In this document: positions 49,885-60,344 of the stretch, piece by piece | Numbering within the stretch: position 1 is the stretch's first letter | Layout: each line of letters begins with the position of its first letter | DNA from: Caulobacter segnis ATCC 21756 | GTDB taxonomy: Bacteria; Pseudomonadota; Alphaproteobacteria; Caulobacterales; Caulobacteraceae | Length of the DNA: 64,000 bases | Reading direction: 5' to 3' | NCBI RefSeq assembly: GCF_000092285.1 | Contig: NC_014100.1 | Span: 3,844,001-3,908,000 of the forward strand | Translations under genes and position numbers: made by a program | The notes under the pieces: model-generated | The model's database searches: none | The model's input: only the letters and a program-made list of their open reading frames with translations | Told to the model about the DNA's origin: nothing

Positions 49885-50754
49885 ATGACCGACGCCACCT
49901 ATGTCCCGCCCAAGGTCTGGACCTGGAACAAGGAGAGCGGCGGCCGGTTCGCGTCCATCAACCGCCCGATCGCGGGCGCCACCCATGACAAGCCGCTGCC
50001 GATCGGCAAGCATCCGCTGCAGCTCTATTCGCTGGGAACGCCGAACGGTGTGAAGGTGACGATCATGCTCGAGGAGCTGCTGGCCCTAGGCCACGCCGGC
50101 GCCGAGTACGACGCCTGGCTGATCAATATCGGCGAGGGCGACCAGTTCGGCAGCGGCTTCGTCGAGGCCAACCCGAACTCCAAGATCCCGGCCCTGGTCG
50201 ACCACAGCGGATCCAAGCCGATCCGCATCTTCGAGTCCGGCGCCATCCTTATTCACCTGGCCGAAAAGTTCGGCGCCTTCCTGCCCACCGAGACCGCGGC
50301 GCGGGCCGAGTGCCTGTCGTGGCTGTTCTGGCAGATGGGCAGCGCGCCGTTCCTGGGCGGCGGCTTCGGCCACTTCTACGCCTATGCGCCCTACAAGATG
50401 GAGTACCCCATCAACCGCTACGCCATGGAGGTGAAGCGCCAGATGGATGTGCTGGACCGTAACCTGGCCGAGCGCCGGTTCGTCGCCGGCGACGACTACA
50501 CCATCGCCGACATGGCCATCTGGCCCTGGTACGGCGGCCTGGCCAAGGGCCTGCTGTACGAGGCCGGCGAGTTCCTGTCCGTGCAGGACTACAAGAACGT
50601 CATCCGGTGGGCCGACGACCTGGCCGCCCGGCCGGCGGTGCGGCGCGGGCGGATGGTCAACCGCACCTTCGGCGAGCCGTCCAGCCAGTTGCGCGAACGG
50701 CACGACGCCAGCGACTTCGACACCAAGACCCAGGACAAGCTGGAGGCGAAGTAG
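49885..50754 (+). CDS. yghU: Glutathione S-transferase, YghU type
   Basis: The 289-residue protein starts at ATG 49885 with CAGGAGAT upstream. A YghU-specific N-terminal extension (YVPPKVWTWNKESGGRFASI) precedes the thioredoxin-like domain (PLQLYSLGTPNGVKVTIML, SKIPALVDHSG, FESGAILIHLAEKFG) and an all-helical C-terminal domain (WLFWQMGSAPFLGGGFGHFY, DYTIADMAIWPWYGGL). YghU enzymes reduce organic peroxides or disulfides with glutathione or glutathionylspermidine. It is cytosolic and convergent with the TonB-receptor gene. Confidence 0.88.
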   Translation: MTDATYVPPKVWTWNKESGGRFASINRPIAGATHDKPLPIGKHPLQLYSLGTPNGVKVTIMLEELLALGHAGAEYDAWLINIGEGDQFGSGFVEANPNSKIPALVDHSGSKPIRIFESGAILIHLAEKFGAFLPTETAARAECLSWLFWQMGSAPFLGGGFGHFYAYAPYKMEYPINRYAMEVKRQMDVLDRNLAERRFVAGDDYTIADMAIWPWYGGLAKGLLYEAGEFLSVQDYKNVIRWADDLAARPAVRRGRMVNRTFGEPSSQLRERHDASDFDTKTQDKLEAK

Positions 50755-50766
50755 GGGTAACGCCCC

Positions 50767-52939
50767 CTACCCCGGCCCGCCGGCGCTGAAGTCGAACTGC
50801 TCGGGCCGGGACTTGCCGCCGCCGAAGGCGTAGCTGAAGCCGAAGAACACCGAACGGACGTTGGCTGTGCGGCGCGTGCGGTCGCGGAGGGCCGGGGTGT
50901 CGACGACGGTCACGTCCGCGAAGTTGTCCAGCACGTCCTGGGCGGTCACGACCAGCGAGAGCTTTTCGTTGACCTTACGGCGGTAGCCAAGGTTCAGCAT
51001 CTTGAACGGCTCGCGATAGCCCTGAGGCGTCAAACGCTTGCCCGAAGTGAAGGCGTTCAGCTGGAAGAAGTCCTTGGGCGTGGCTTGCCAGTTCAGGTTC
51101 GCGCGGCCCGACAACGCCGTGCCGGAACGATCGCCCGTGAAGCCGAGATTGGCCGCATCGATCTCGTTCCAGAACAGATTGCCGCTGAGGTTATAGGTCA
51201 GCTTGGGCGTCAGGCGACCGTTGGCGACCAGCTCCAGACCGCCGCTGCGGCTCTTGCCGAGATTGGCTCGGGAGGTCAGCAGCACGCCGCCGCCCAGGTC
51301 GCTGACCACGTCGGTGACGCTGTCGCGGGTATCGCGGAAATAGGCGGTGGCCAGATAATAGGTCTGGCCCTTCCGGAACTGCCAGCCCAGCTCATAGGAG
51401 TCGGTGATCTGCGGCTTCAGGTTGGGATTGCCCTGGCGATAGTTGAACGGATCCAGGTAGACCCGATACGGGTGCAGATCCTGGGCGCCAGGACGTTGGA
51501 CCCGCCGGCTGTAGTTGGCGCTGAGGGTTTGGCTCTGGCTGAGCGTGTAGCCCGTGTGCAGGGTCGGGTAGACGCGGAAGTAATCGTTCTGCCCGGTCGC
51601 GCCGTGGGTCACGTCGTTGACGTCGATCTGGACCTGTTCGGCTCGCAGCCCCCCCTGAACCGTGAAATCGCCGAACGGCCGCTCATAGGTGACATACGCC
51701 GCGTAGACGTCCTGATCGTAACGATAGAGGTTCGTGCGGGCCGGATCGACCACCAGCCCTCCAGCGGTCGGTCCCGCGGCCCCACGGTTTTCGTAGTCGT
51801 TGCTAGCCAGTTCGAAATCGAGGCCGGTCTTCAGCTTGACGTCCTTGGGCAGCGGCTTGCTGTAGTCGAGCTTGAAGTTGGCGCGCTTCTGATCGACGTC
51901 CATGCCGATGCGCTCGTACTGGTCGACGCCCGGGCTGTTGCGCGTGAAGGCGTCAGCCTCGCGCGAGAAGTCCGTGACCTCGTATTCCAGGTGAGTCGTC
52001 AGAAGGTGGTCGGCGCCCTTGAACTGCCGGCGCCAGTCGGCGCTGACCGCGCCGTTGTCGCGTTGGATCTCGCCCGTCAGATCACGGACATAAGCCCGGG
52101 TCGGCGCGCCGGCGGCGTCCGAAGCGGCGTAGGTCTCGCGGTTGTCGGTGTCGAACGCTATGCGGCGCAGACGCAGCTCGCCGCTCAGGCGGTTGTTCTT
52201 GTCCAGGTCATAATCGACCGCGCCCCGCAGGTTGGTCATGCCGCCTTCGTTCTCGACGTCGGCGTCCTGCGTGCTGGAGGCGTAGCCTCCACCGGTTTGC
52301 CGCACCGACCGTTCGATCAGCTGGCGCGCCTCCTGCACGTCGTGGCGATAGCTGGCGTCGCCGGTCAGGGTCAGCTTGCCGGTCCGGCGCGTGGCGCTGA
52401 TCCCGCCATTGTGGCGGCCGGTCGTATCGACGTTGAGCCGGACCGTGCCGTTCGTCCCGGGCTTCTGGGTCTTCTTGGTGATCAGATTGATGATCCCGGC
52501 CGAGCCGTCGGGGCGATAGGCGGCCGAGGGATTGGTCATCACCTCGACCGCGGTCGATCTGGTCGGCCGGCATGGATTGCAGCGCGTCGCCCTTGCCCTC
52601 GCCGGTGAACTGGCTGCTGGGCTTGCCGTCGATCATGATGGTGACGTTGGCGTCGCCGCGCAGGCTGACATTGCCCTGCACGTCCACCTCGACCGAGGGG
52701 ATGTTGCGCAGCGCGTCGGCGATCGAGCCCGTCTTGGCCGACAGGTCATTGGTGACGCTGTAGCTGCGGCGATCGATCGAGCTGCGCATCGCCGTCGAGT
52801 CGGAGGTGATCGTCACCCCTTCGACGGCCGTCGGCGCGTCTTTCGCCGGCGCCTTGGGCGCGGCTGGCGCGGTCTGGGCCAGAGCCAGGGAGGGAGACAG
52901 CGCGGCGACCGCCGCCAGCAAAGCGTACTTCAGATGCAA
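50767..52939 (-). pseudogene. TonB-dependent receptor, probable xylose/oligosaccharide-locus receptor (frameshifted as given)
   Basis: A signal peptide (ALLAAVAALSPSLALAQ) follows a TTG start at 52939 (GGGGAT upstream). The plug domain is present (SIADALRNIPSVEVDVQGNV, NVTIMIDGKPSS) up to MPADQIDR. At about 52549-52552 one extra G breaks the frame; it resumes as VMTNPSAAYRPDGSAGIINL and continues through a long outer-membrane beta-barrel (YNLSGNLFWNEIDA and many aromatic strands) ending FGFSYAFGGGKSRPEQFDFS. The repaired product is about 723 residues, the normal size. It would import a ligand, perhaps an oligosaccharide given its neighbours, using TonB energy. It is divergent from the sugar porter. 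Confidence 0.83.
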
Positions 52940-53249
52940 GACATCCCCCAGGGCCACGGGCGGCGCGCGATCAGCCAGTCGCCGCGCGAAGATTACAAAA
53001 TGTACATGTGTAAAATTCTGTACCCTGCTCTTAAACCCGTGTTTTGCGACGAGAACAAATGTCTTTTCCGCAATGTTCGCTCGGCTGCTATCGATGGGGT
53101 CGGAGGTGAGTCCCACGCGCGAGTAAATGGTCGCCAGAACCTGCGCTTGCGCGCTGATACCGGTAACACTAAGGTCGCGCCAACCAGAGGCCCCTTAAGG
53201 GGTCGTAGGGGCGTCAACGGGCCGGAGAAGGCCCAATGGGAGGAAACCT
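52940..53249. other. 310-bp divergent promoter region between the TonB receptor and sugar-porter genes
   Basis: Both genes read outward, so this region should hold both promoters. It is AT-rich for this genome from 52990 to 53075. Besides the ACCGGT dyad at 53155, it has an imperfect dyad at 52993-53013, with arms TTACA and TGTAA around an ATGTACAT core, placed for the receptor promoter. I see no gene. Confidence 0.55.
53155..53168 (+). promoter_or_regulatory. Operator-like palindrome B (ACCGGT core) upstream of the sugar porter
   Basis: TGATACCGGTAACA is a near-perfect dyad of the form TG-N2-ACCGGT-N2-CA, 81 bp upstream of the MFS porter start. It matches the GH3 site A in all defined positions. 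Confidence 0.6.
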
Positions 53250-54686
53250 GTGGCAAGTGTATCCAACGCCGGCCCCAGCGCGGGCATGAGCGCTGACGGG
53301 ACGAAGGTGAACATGGCCTTCGTCGCCGCGATCGTCGCGGTCGCCACGATCGGCGGCTTCATGTTCGGCTACGACAGCGGCGTCATCAACGGCACGCAAG
53401 AAGGCCTGAACAGCGCCTTCAATCTCACCGAGTTCGGCACCGGCCTGAACGTGGCCGCCATCCTGATCGGCTGCGCCATCGGCGCCTTCGCCGCCGGCCG
53501 CCTGGCCGACGTCTGGGGCCGCCGCACCGTGATGATCATCTCGGCCGTGCTGTTCATCATCAGCGCCCTGGGCACCGGGGCGGCGCACACCTCGACCATC
53601 TTCGTCATCTTCCGCCTGATCGGCGGCCTCGGCGTCGGCGCGGCCAGCGTGCTGTGCCCCGTCTACATCTCGGAAGTCACGCCGGCGAACATCCGCGGCC
53701 GCCTGTCGTCCGTGCAGCAGATCATGATCATCACCGGCCTGACCGGCGCGTTCGTGGCCAACTACGCGCTGGCCCACACCGCCGGCAGCTCGACCGCCGA
53801 GTTCTGGCTGGGCCTGCCCGCCTGGCGCTGGATGTTCTGGATGCAGGTCATCCCGGCCGGCGTCTTCTTCCTGTGCCTGCTGGGCATTCCGGAAAGCCCC
53901 CGCTACCTCGTCGCCAAGGGCCAGGACGCCAAGGCCGAAGCGATCCTGTCGCGTCTGTTCGGCGCGGGCGCCGGGGCGGCCAAGGTCGCCGAGATCCGCG
54001 CCTCGCTGAGCGCCGACCACAAGCCGAAGTTCTCCGACCTGCTCGACCCGGTCAGCAAGAAGATTCGTCCGATCCTCTGGGCCGGCCTGATCCTGGCGGT
54101 CTTCCAGCAACTGGTCGGCATCAACATCGTCTTCTACTACGGCTCGGTGCTGTGGCAGTCGGTGGGCTTCACCGAGGACGACAGCCTGAAGATCAACATC
54201 CTCTCGGGCGCGCTGTCGATCGTGGCCTGCCTGGCCGCCATCGCCCTGATCGACAAGATCGGCCGCAAGCCGCTGCTGCTGATCGGCTCGGCCGGCATGG
54301 CCGTGACCCTGGGCGTCCTGACCTGGTGCTTCTCGACCGCCACCACGGTCAACGGCGCCCTGCACCTGGACGGTAATGTCGGCCCGATCGCCCTGGTCGC
54401 CGCCAACCTCTACGTGATCTTCTTCAACCTCTCCTGGGGTCCGGTCATGTGGGTGATGCTGGGCGAGATGTTCCCGAACCAGATGCGCGGCTCGGCCCTG
54501 GCCGTCGCCGGCTTCGCCCAGTGGATGGCCAACTTCGCCATCTCGTTCAGCTTCCCGGCCATGGCCAAGCTCAGCCTGGCGGCCACCTACGGCTTCTACG
54601 CCGCGAGCGCCGTGGTCTCGTTCTTCCTGGTTCAGAAGCTGATTCACGAGACCCGTGGCAAGGAACTGGAGGCCATGGAGGGGTAA
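53250..54686 (+). CDS. Sugar:proton symporter of the MFS (xylose-porter-like)
   Basis: The 478-residue, 12-helix MFS sugar porter has the first-loop GRLADVWGRRTV, the helix-6 end PESPRYLVAKGQ, the helix-7 QQLVGINIVFYY sugar-binding signature, IDKIGRKPLLL and a terminal HETRGKEL. It belongs with XylE/GalP-type proton symporters. Location beside xylXABCD points to D-xylose; I recall that the homologous C. crescentus locus encodes its xylose transporter. The start is GTG 53250 with GGGAGG upstream. A repeat and a strong terminator follow. Confidence 0.88.
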   Translation: MASVSNAGPSAGMSADGTKVNMAFVAAIVAVATIGGFMFGYDSGVINGTQEGLNSAFNLTEFGTGLNVAAILIGCAIGAFAAGRLADVWGRRTVMIISAVLFIISALGTGAAHTSTIFVIFRLIGGLGVGAASVLCPVYISEVTPANIRGRLSSVQQIMIITGLTGAFVANYALAHTAGSSTAEFWLGLPAWRWMFWMQVIPAGVFFLCLLGIPESPRYLVAKGQDAKAEAILSRLFGAGAGAAKVAEIRASLSADHKPKFSDLLDPVSKKIRPILWAGLILAVFQQLVGINIVFYYGSVLWQSVGFTEDDSLKINILSGALSIVACLAAIALIDKIGRKPLLLIGSAGMAVTLGVLTWCFSTATTVNGALHLDGNVGPIALVAANLYVIFFNLSWGPVMWVMLGEMFPNQMRGSALAVAGFAQWMANFAISFSFPAMAKLSLAATYGFYAASAVVSFFLVQKLIHETRGKELEAMEG

Positions 54687-54691
54687 CCGAC

Positions 54692-54809
54692 AATCCTCCC
54701 CCTAGCGGGGGAGGTGTCGGCCCGAAGGGACGACGGAGGGGGAAGAGGCAAGCGCTCAAATACTTCCCCCCTCCGGTCCTTCGGACCACCTCCCCGCGAG
54801 GAGGATTTA
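54692..54809. repeat. Dispersed intergenic palindromic repeat, copy R6
   Basis: It begins AATCCTCCCCCTAGCGGGGG and continues AGGTGTCGGC. GACGGAGGGGGAAGAGGCAA and ACTTCCCCCCTCCGG follow, and it ends CGCGAGGAGGATT. It is closely related to R5 at 28898. Confidence 0.8.
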
Positions 54810-54818
54810 GAGACCCAC

Positions 54819-54857
54819 AACGCCCGGAGGCTCCGCTTCCGGGCGTTTTCTTTTTTG
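54819..54857 (+). terminator. Rho-independent terminator after the sugar porter
   Basis: A 10-bp stem (AACGCCCGGA at 54819-54828 with TCCGGGCGTT at 54838-54847) is followed by TTCTTTTTT. It separates the porter from the GH43 gene. Confidence 0.88.
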
Positions 54858-54869
54858 CGCCCGCCTCAA

Positions 54870-54883
54870 TGACACCGGTGGAC
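54870..54883 (+). promoter_or_regulatory. Weaker ACCGGT dyad C upstream of GH43
   Basis: TGACACCGGTGGAC shares the core and the left arm with sites A and B, but its right arm is displaced by one base (GGACA). It sits 60 bp upstream of the GH43 start, just past the terminator. Confidence 0.35.
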
Positions 54884-54943
54884 AAAACCGCGCCACCGGC
54901 TAGCCTCGCACCAACAAATAAGTCCGCGTTGGGGAGAGGCATC

Positions 54944-56566
54944 ATGGTCGACATCAATCGTCGCGGCGCGCTGGGATCGCTACTGACCGGCGCTGGCCTG
55001 GCCGCCCTGCCCGCGTCGAGCCAAGCGGCGGCCCAGATGGGGACCCTGCCTTCCAAACCCACGACCGGCCCGACCTGGGCGAAGGGGATCGAGGGCCAGC
55101 GCAAGGCCGACCTGGGCGATGGGACCTTCCTCAATCCGATCCTGGCCGGCGACCATCCCGACCCGTCGATCCTGAAGGACGGCGACGACTACTACATGAC
55201 CAACAGCTCGTTCGACGCCTATCCGGGCCTCTTGATCTGGCATAGCCGCGACCTGGTGAACTGGACGCCGGTCACCACGACGCTGAAGACCAATGTCGGC
55301 TCGATCTGGGCGCCCGAGCTCTGCAAGCACGAGGGCCGCTACTACATCTACCTGCCGGCCAAGAAGCCGAACAACAACACCAGCTACGTGATCTGGGCCG
55401 ACAGGATCGAAGGCCCGTGGTCCGAGCCGATCGACCTGAAGCTGCCGCGCTACATCGACCCCGGCCATATCGTCGACGAGACGGGCGAGCGCTGGCTGTT
55501 CCTGTCCGGCGGCGACCGCATCAAGCTGGCGCCCGACGGCCTCTCGACCGTCGGCCAGCCCGAGCATGTCTATGACCCGTGGCGCTACCCGGACGACTGG
55601 GACGTCGAGGGCTTCTCGCCCGAGGGCCCCAAGGTCATGCGTCGCGGCGCGTACTACTACATGATCACCGCCGTGGGCGGCACGGCCGGCCCGCCGACCG
55701 GCCACATGGTCATCGTCGCGCGCGCCAAGTCGTTGGCCGGTCCGTGGGAGGACCATCCGCGCAACCCCCTCGTCCGGACGACCGACAACGCCGAAAAATG
55801 GTGGTCGCGCGGCCACGCCACCCTGGTCGAGGGGCCGGGCGGCGACTGGTGGACCGTCTATCACGGCTACGAGAACGGCTATTACACCCTGGGCCGCCAG
55901 ACCTTGCTGGCTCCCGTCACCTGGACCGCCGACGGCTGGTTCGACGTTGGCGGCGGCGATCTCTCAAAGCCCCTCCCCAAACCCAAGGGCGGCAAGCCCG
56001 GCCCGCACGGCATGGCGCTGTCGGACGACTTCTCGACCGACAAGTACGGGGTCCAGTGGAACTTCTTCGATCCGCGTCCGGACGAGCATCAGCGCATCAC
56101 GCGCGCCGGCGACGTCCTGACCCTGAAGGGCGCGGGCGAGGCCCCGTCCAGCGGCGCGCCGCTGATCTTCGTCAACGGCGACCAGGCCTATGAGATCGAG
56201 TGCGAGATCGAGGTCGATCCCGAGACCCGCGCCGGCCTGATCCTGTTCTACGACCGCCAGCTCTATTGCGGCCTCGGCTTCGACGCGAAGGCCTTCGTCA
56301 CCCACCAGTACGGAATCGAGCGCGGCCGCCCGGCCAACCCGCACGGCGCCCGGATGCTGATGAGGCTGCGCAACACCCGCCACATCGTCGCCTTCCATAC
56401 CAGCGGGGACGGCGGCAAGACCTGGAAGCGCTTCGACCGCGGCATGGAAGTCAGCGGCTACCACCACAACGTCCGCGGCGGTTTCCTGATGCTGAAGCCG
56501 GGGATCTACGCCGCCGGCAAGGGCTCGGCGCGGTTCCGGGGGTTCAAGTACCGGGCGTTGGACTAG
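54944..56566 (+). CDS. Secreted GH43 beta-xylosidase/arabinofuranosidase
   Basis: The 540-residue protein starts at ATG 54944 with GGGGAGAGG upstream. A twin-arginine-like signal (INRRGALGSLLTGAGLAALP) is followed by a five-bladed beta-propeller with the GH43 residues Asp73 (DHPDPSILKDG), Asp172 (YIDPGHIVDE) and Glu227 (EGFSPEGPKVM). A C-terminal beta-sandwich of DUF1349 type follows (SDDFSTDKYGVQWNFFDPRP onward). It probably removes xylose or arabinose from xylan fragments in the periplasm, feeding the porter and xylXABCD. Confidence 0.9.
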   Translation: MVDINRRGALGSLLTGAGLAALPASSQAAAQMGTLPSKPTTGPTWAKGIEGQRKADLGDGTFLNPILAGDHPDPSILKDGDDYYMTNSSFDAYPGLLIWHSRDLVNWTPVTTTLKTNVGSIWAPELCKHEGRYYIYLPAKKPNNNTSYVIWADRIEGPWSEPIDLKLPRYIDPGHIVDETGERWLFLSGGDRIKLAPDGLSTVGQPEHVYDPWRYPDDWDVEGFSPEGPKVMRRGAYYYMITAVGGTAGPPTGHMVIVARAKSLAGPWEDHPRNPLVRTTDNAEKWWSRGHATLVEGPGGDWWTVYHGYENGYYTLGRQTLLAPVTWTADGWFDVGGGDLSKPLPKPKGGKPGPHGMALSDDFSTDKYGVQWNFFDPRPDEHQRITRAGDVLTLKGAGEAPSSGAPLIFVNGDQAYEIECEIEVDPETRAGLILFYDRQLYCGLGFDAKAFVTHQYGIERGRPANPHGARMLMRLRNTRHIVAFHTSGDGGKTWKRFDRGMEVSGYHHNVRGGFLMLKPGIYAAGKGSARFRGFKYRALD

Positions 56567-56589
56567 GCGCGCCTCGGCGCGCGCCCTCC

Positions 56590-58281
56590 CTAGGCGGCGA
56601 ACCGTTGAGCCGATCGCCCGTTCGAGGTCGGGGCCGTCACGTTGAAGCGGGCGATCAGACGCTCCAGGTGCTCGGCCTCCACGCGGAGGTTCGCCGCGGC
56701 GGCCGTCGCCTCTTCAACCATGGCGGCGTTCTGCTGCGTGACCTGATCCATCTGGTTCACGGCGACGTTGACTTCGCGAATGCCGGTGGCTTGTTCGCGG
56801 GAAGACTGAGCGATCTCTCCGATCAGCGTGTCGATCTCGCTGACCTTTCCGACGATCGCATTCAGCGCGCGCCCCGTATCGCCCACGAGTTTCACGCCGC
56901 GCTCGACCTGAGCCGAGCTGTTGGCGATCAAGACCTTGATCTCCTTGGCCGCATCGGCCGAACGCTGAGCCAGAGCGCGCACTTCCTGAGCGACCACGGC
57001 GAAGCCTCGCCCAGCCTCGCCCGCCCGCGCCGCCTCGACGCCCGCGTTCAGAGCCAGAAGATTGGTCTGGAAGGCGATCTCGTCGATCACCCCGATGATC
57101 TGGTTGATCTGGGCGGAGCTCGACTCGATCCCGTCCATGGCCGAGACCGCCTCGCCGACGATGTCGCCAGACCTGGCCGCGTCGACGCGGGCGTCGGACG
57201 CCGCCGTCGAGGCGCGCTTGGCGCCCTCGGCGCTTCGGCCAACCGTGGCGGTGATCTGGTCAAGCGCCGCCGCGGTCTCCTCCAGGCTCGCGGCCTGCTG
57301 CTCCGTTCGACGGGACAGGTCGTCCGAGGCGACCGAGATCTCGTTGGCGCCGCCGGCGACATTCTGAGTGGCCGTCGCGACGGCGCCGATCGTCTCGTCC
57401 AGTGCGGTCACCGCGCCGTTGAAATCGTCGCGCACGCGCGCGAACTGGGCGTCGATGGAGCCCGTCATCCGATAGCTGAGATCATTCGCCGCCAGACGCT
57501 CCAGCGCGCGGGCGATCTGGTTGACCGCATCGACGCGGCCCGTGACCTCGGTGGCGAACTTGACTACCTTGGCGACCCGCCCCTTGGCGTCGAACACGGG
57601 GTTGTAGGAGGCTTGGATCCAGACCTCCGCCCCGCCCTTACCGATCCGCTTGAATTCCTCCGCGACGAACTCTCCGGCGTTCAACTTCCGCCAGAAATCG
57701 GCATAGGCTTGAGATCCGCGATAGGCTGGATCGACGAACATGCCGTGGTGCTTGCCCTTGATCTCCGCGAGGGAGTAGCCGACCACGGCGAGGAAGTTCT
57801 CGTTCGCGTCCAGGATCACGCCCTCTGTCGTGAACTCGATGACGGCCTGCACGCGCTCGACCGCGGCGAGCTTCGCCGCGCGTTCGGCGTTGGCCTCCTT
57901 CTGCGCCGTGACATCGGTCGCGACCTTGAGCACCCTGGTGACCTGACCGGCCGCGTTCTTGACGGGGTTGTACGACGCCTGGATCCAAACCTCCCGGCCG
58001 CCCTTGCCGATACGCAGATACTCGCGCGCGTCGAACTGACCGCTAGCGAGCCGAGCCCAGAAGTCGCGGTACGCTTGGCTAGAGACCTCATCGGGCGGCA
58101 CGAACATGCTGTGGTGCTTGCCGACAATCTCCCGCTCCTCGTAACCGAGGGCTTTGCAGAAATTGGCGTTGGCCGCGAGGATCGTTCCCTTGGGGTCGAA
58201 CTCGATCATCGCGAGGGAATTGCTGAGCGCGCTGATCTTGCTCGCGGCGTCACCTGTCAGTCGGTTGCGCAGATTGATCAT
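56590..58281 (-). CDS. Soluble PAS-PAS methyl-accepting chemotaxis-type protein
   Basis: I start the gene at ATG 58281 ([15 protein letters not shown]); the frame extends 21 codons further without support. The 563-residue protein has no membrane segment. It has two similar PAS domains ([20 protein letters not shown] and [20 protein letters not shown], each followed by the GYxxxEIxGKHHxMFVxP motif), a HAMP-like linker and an MCP signalling domain with the hairpin tip [20 protein letters not shown]. It resembles cytosolic receptors of the BdlA type that sense redox or metabolites. It lies next to the xylan genes in convergent orientation with GH43. Confidence 0.85.
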   Translation of the reverse strand: MINLRNRLTGDAASKISALSNSLAMIEFDPKGTILAANANFCKALGYEEREIVGKHHSMFVPPDEVSSQAYRDFWARLASGQFDAREYLRIGKGGREVWIQASYNPVKNAAGQVTRVLKVATDVTAQKEANAERAAKLAAVERVQAVIEFTTEGVILDANENFLAVVGYSLAEIKGKHHGMFVDPAYRGSQAYADFWRKLNAGEFVAEEFKRIGKGGAEVWIQASYNPVFDAKGRVAKVVKFATEVTGRVDAVNQIARALERLAANDLSYRMTGSIDAQFARVRDDFNGAVTALDETIGAVATATQNVAGGANEISVASDDLSRRTEQQAASLEETAAALDQITATVGRSAEGAKRASTAASDARVDAARSGDIVGEAVSAMDGIESSSAQINQIIGVIDEIAFQTNLLALNAGVEAARAGEAGRGFAVVAQEVRALAQRSADAAKEIKVLIANSSAQVERGVKLVGDTGRALNAIVGKVSEIDTLIGEIAQSSREQATGIREVNVAVNQMDQVTQQNAAMVEEATAAAANLRVEAEHLERLIARFNVTAPTSNGRSAQRFAA

Positions 58282-58619
58282 CACGAACGATCCGTTTTCT
58301 TTATGAGCCCAAATTCCGCCCCTCGAAGAACATCGTTCACACACCTCAATAAAACATAAACGGCAAGTTCACCTCAGGCGCTTTACCGACCTTCATAGGC
58401 GTAATTTCAGATCATGTGCCGAATAGTCGCAGAAGAACCCGCTTAACTTGAGAACTATACTCATTTCGCATTCAACTGAAACGGGAGGTCGGGGGACCAC
58501 TTACATCCGATAGCTGTATGCGCTGCATTTTCGGAGGTTTTGACGCCGATTCTCTACCAGGGGCCGATGTATCGAAGGCTCGATGATCGGCGCTCGGCCC
58601 GCCGCGGGCGCGTCCCATC
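58282..58619. other. 338-bp intergenic region upstream of the chemoreceptor-like gene
   Basis: The region is strikingly AT-rich at 58300-58550 compared with its surroundings. No clear promoter consensus, hairpin, RNA or open frame is recognised. It should hold the promoter of the chemoreceptor-like gene on the minus strand. Confidence 0.5.
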
Positions 58620-60249
58620 CTACCCCCGATAGGCGTCGAGCGCCGCCCGCAACACGTGCAGCATCCGCTCGCGGTCGGCGTCGTCAGGGGCGGCCTTCAG
58701 CGCCTCGCCCAGAGCCAGCTGGAAGGCCGCGCGCTGGTTGTGCCAGTCGAGCGAGCCGGCCGCGCGGGGCGGCAGGCGGGGCGGCGCCTGGTCGGCCAGG
58801 GTCGCCGGGCCCGCGCCCACCAGGAAGGTCTCGTCCAGCGCGGGGACCAGCAGGCGATCCTCGGCGAAACCGGCCTCGGCCAGCCGGCGCTTGAGGCCCT
58901 GGGCGGCGTCGGGCTCGCCGTGGGCGATGAACACCGAGCCCGCCACGGGGTTGCGCGCCTTCGCCCAAGCCACCAGCCCTTTGGCGTCGGCGTGGGCCGG
59001 AATAGGCGTCCAGCTGGCGGATGCGGGCGCGAACCCGCACCTCGTCGCCCCGGATCGAAACGCGCGGCGCGCCCTCGGCCAACAGGCGCCCCAGCGTGCC
59101 GGTGGCCTGGTAGCCGCATAGCAGCACCGTCGCCTCCTTGCGCCACAGCAGGCGCTTGAGATGCTTGCGCACGCGGCCCGCGTCGCACATGCCGCTGGCG
59201 GCCAGGATGATGTGCCAGCCGCTCAGGCGATCCAGGCCGTCGCTCTCGCCCGGCGAGCTGAGGAAGCGCAGATGGTTCGATGGCTTCAGCGCCTCGAACG
59301 GATTGGTCTGGGCGCCGGGCTTCCAGCCCCGGGCCTGGAAGACCTTGGTCGCTTCGATGGCGAGCGGCGAGTCCAGGAAGATGTCGCCCTTGGGGACCTC
59401 GCCCGACTCCATCAGGTCCAGCAGGTCGACCAAAAGCTCCTGGCTGCGCTCGACCGCGAAGGCGGGGATCAGCAGCGGCCCGCCGGCCTCGCGGGCGGCG
59501 CGCACCTCCTCGGCCAGTTGCTGACGTCGGGCGGCGCTGTCGAAGCCGGTGCGCTCGCGGTCGCCGTAGGTGGACTCGATGATCAGGTGGTGGACGCCGA
59601 CCGGCGCGTCGGGATCGTCGACGAACGGGCTGCCGCCGGGGCCAAGGTCGCCGGAGAACAACAAGGTCTGGGTCTGCCCGGGCGGCCCGACCTCCACCGC
59701 GATCGAGGCCGCGCCCAGCATATGGCCGGCGGGCCAATAGGTGGCGGTAACCCCCTCGGCGATCGTCACGGGCTCGCCCAGCTTGACCTTGTGGAACTGG
59801 GCGGCGACCGCCTTGCCGTCTTCGGCGGTGTAGATCGGCTCGACCGGCGGGACGCCGCGCCGCTGATTGCGGCGATTGAGGCTTTCGACCTCGTTCTCCT
59901 GAATGCCGCCCGCGTCGACCAGCATGACGGCGGCCAGGTCGCGGGTGGCGGCCGTCGCGTAGATCGGCCCCTCGAAGCCGGCCAGCATCAGCTTGGGCAA
60001 GAGGCCCGAATGGTCGATGTGGGCGTGGGTCAGCAGGACCGCGTCGACCTTGCCGACCTCGAACGGAAACGGCTGATAGTTCAGCGCCTTCAGGGTCTTG
60101 GAGCCCTGGAACATGCCGCAGTCGATCAGCACCGTGGCGTGCTCGGTGACGAGACGGGCGCAAAAGCCGGTCACGCAGCCGGCGGCGCCGTGGAAGGTCA
60201 GGGTCGGGGTCATCGCCACGCCATCATTGGGGGAAACCTGGGCGAGCAT
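58620..60249 (-). pseudogene. MBL-fold RNase J/CPSF-like metallo-hydrolase (frameshifted as given)
   Basis: The metallo-beta-lactamase part is intact: LTHAHIDHSGLLPKLM (the HxHxDH zinc motif), CGMFQGSK, YWPAGHMLGAASI and LLFSGDLGPGG. A beta-CASP domain (LIIESTYGDR, LLIPAFAVERSQELL) and an RMMBL region (VLLCGYQATGTLGRLL) follow. At about 58997 one extra G interrupts RIRQLDAYS; the other frame then gives VAWAKARNPVAGSVFIAHGE to the end. Removing it gives a product of about 542 residues. This is the YSH1/MBL exoribonuclease family of RNA-processing hydrolases. ATG 60249 (GGAG upstream) is preferred; 60213 is possible. Confidence 0.83.
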
Positions 60250-60344
60250 GGCCGCTCCGGACGTCGTCTCGCCCTGATCCAGGTCAACCCCGCGGGCGGA
60301 TTGCGTCATAGTCTGCGCCACAACACAAACCCTGAGTCTTCCCC

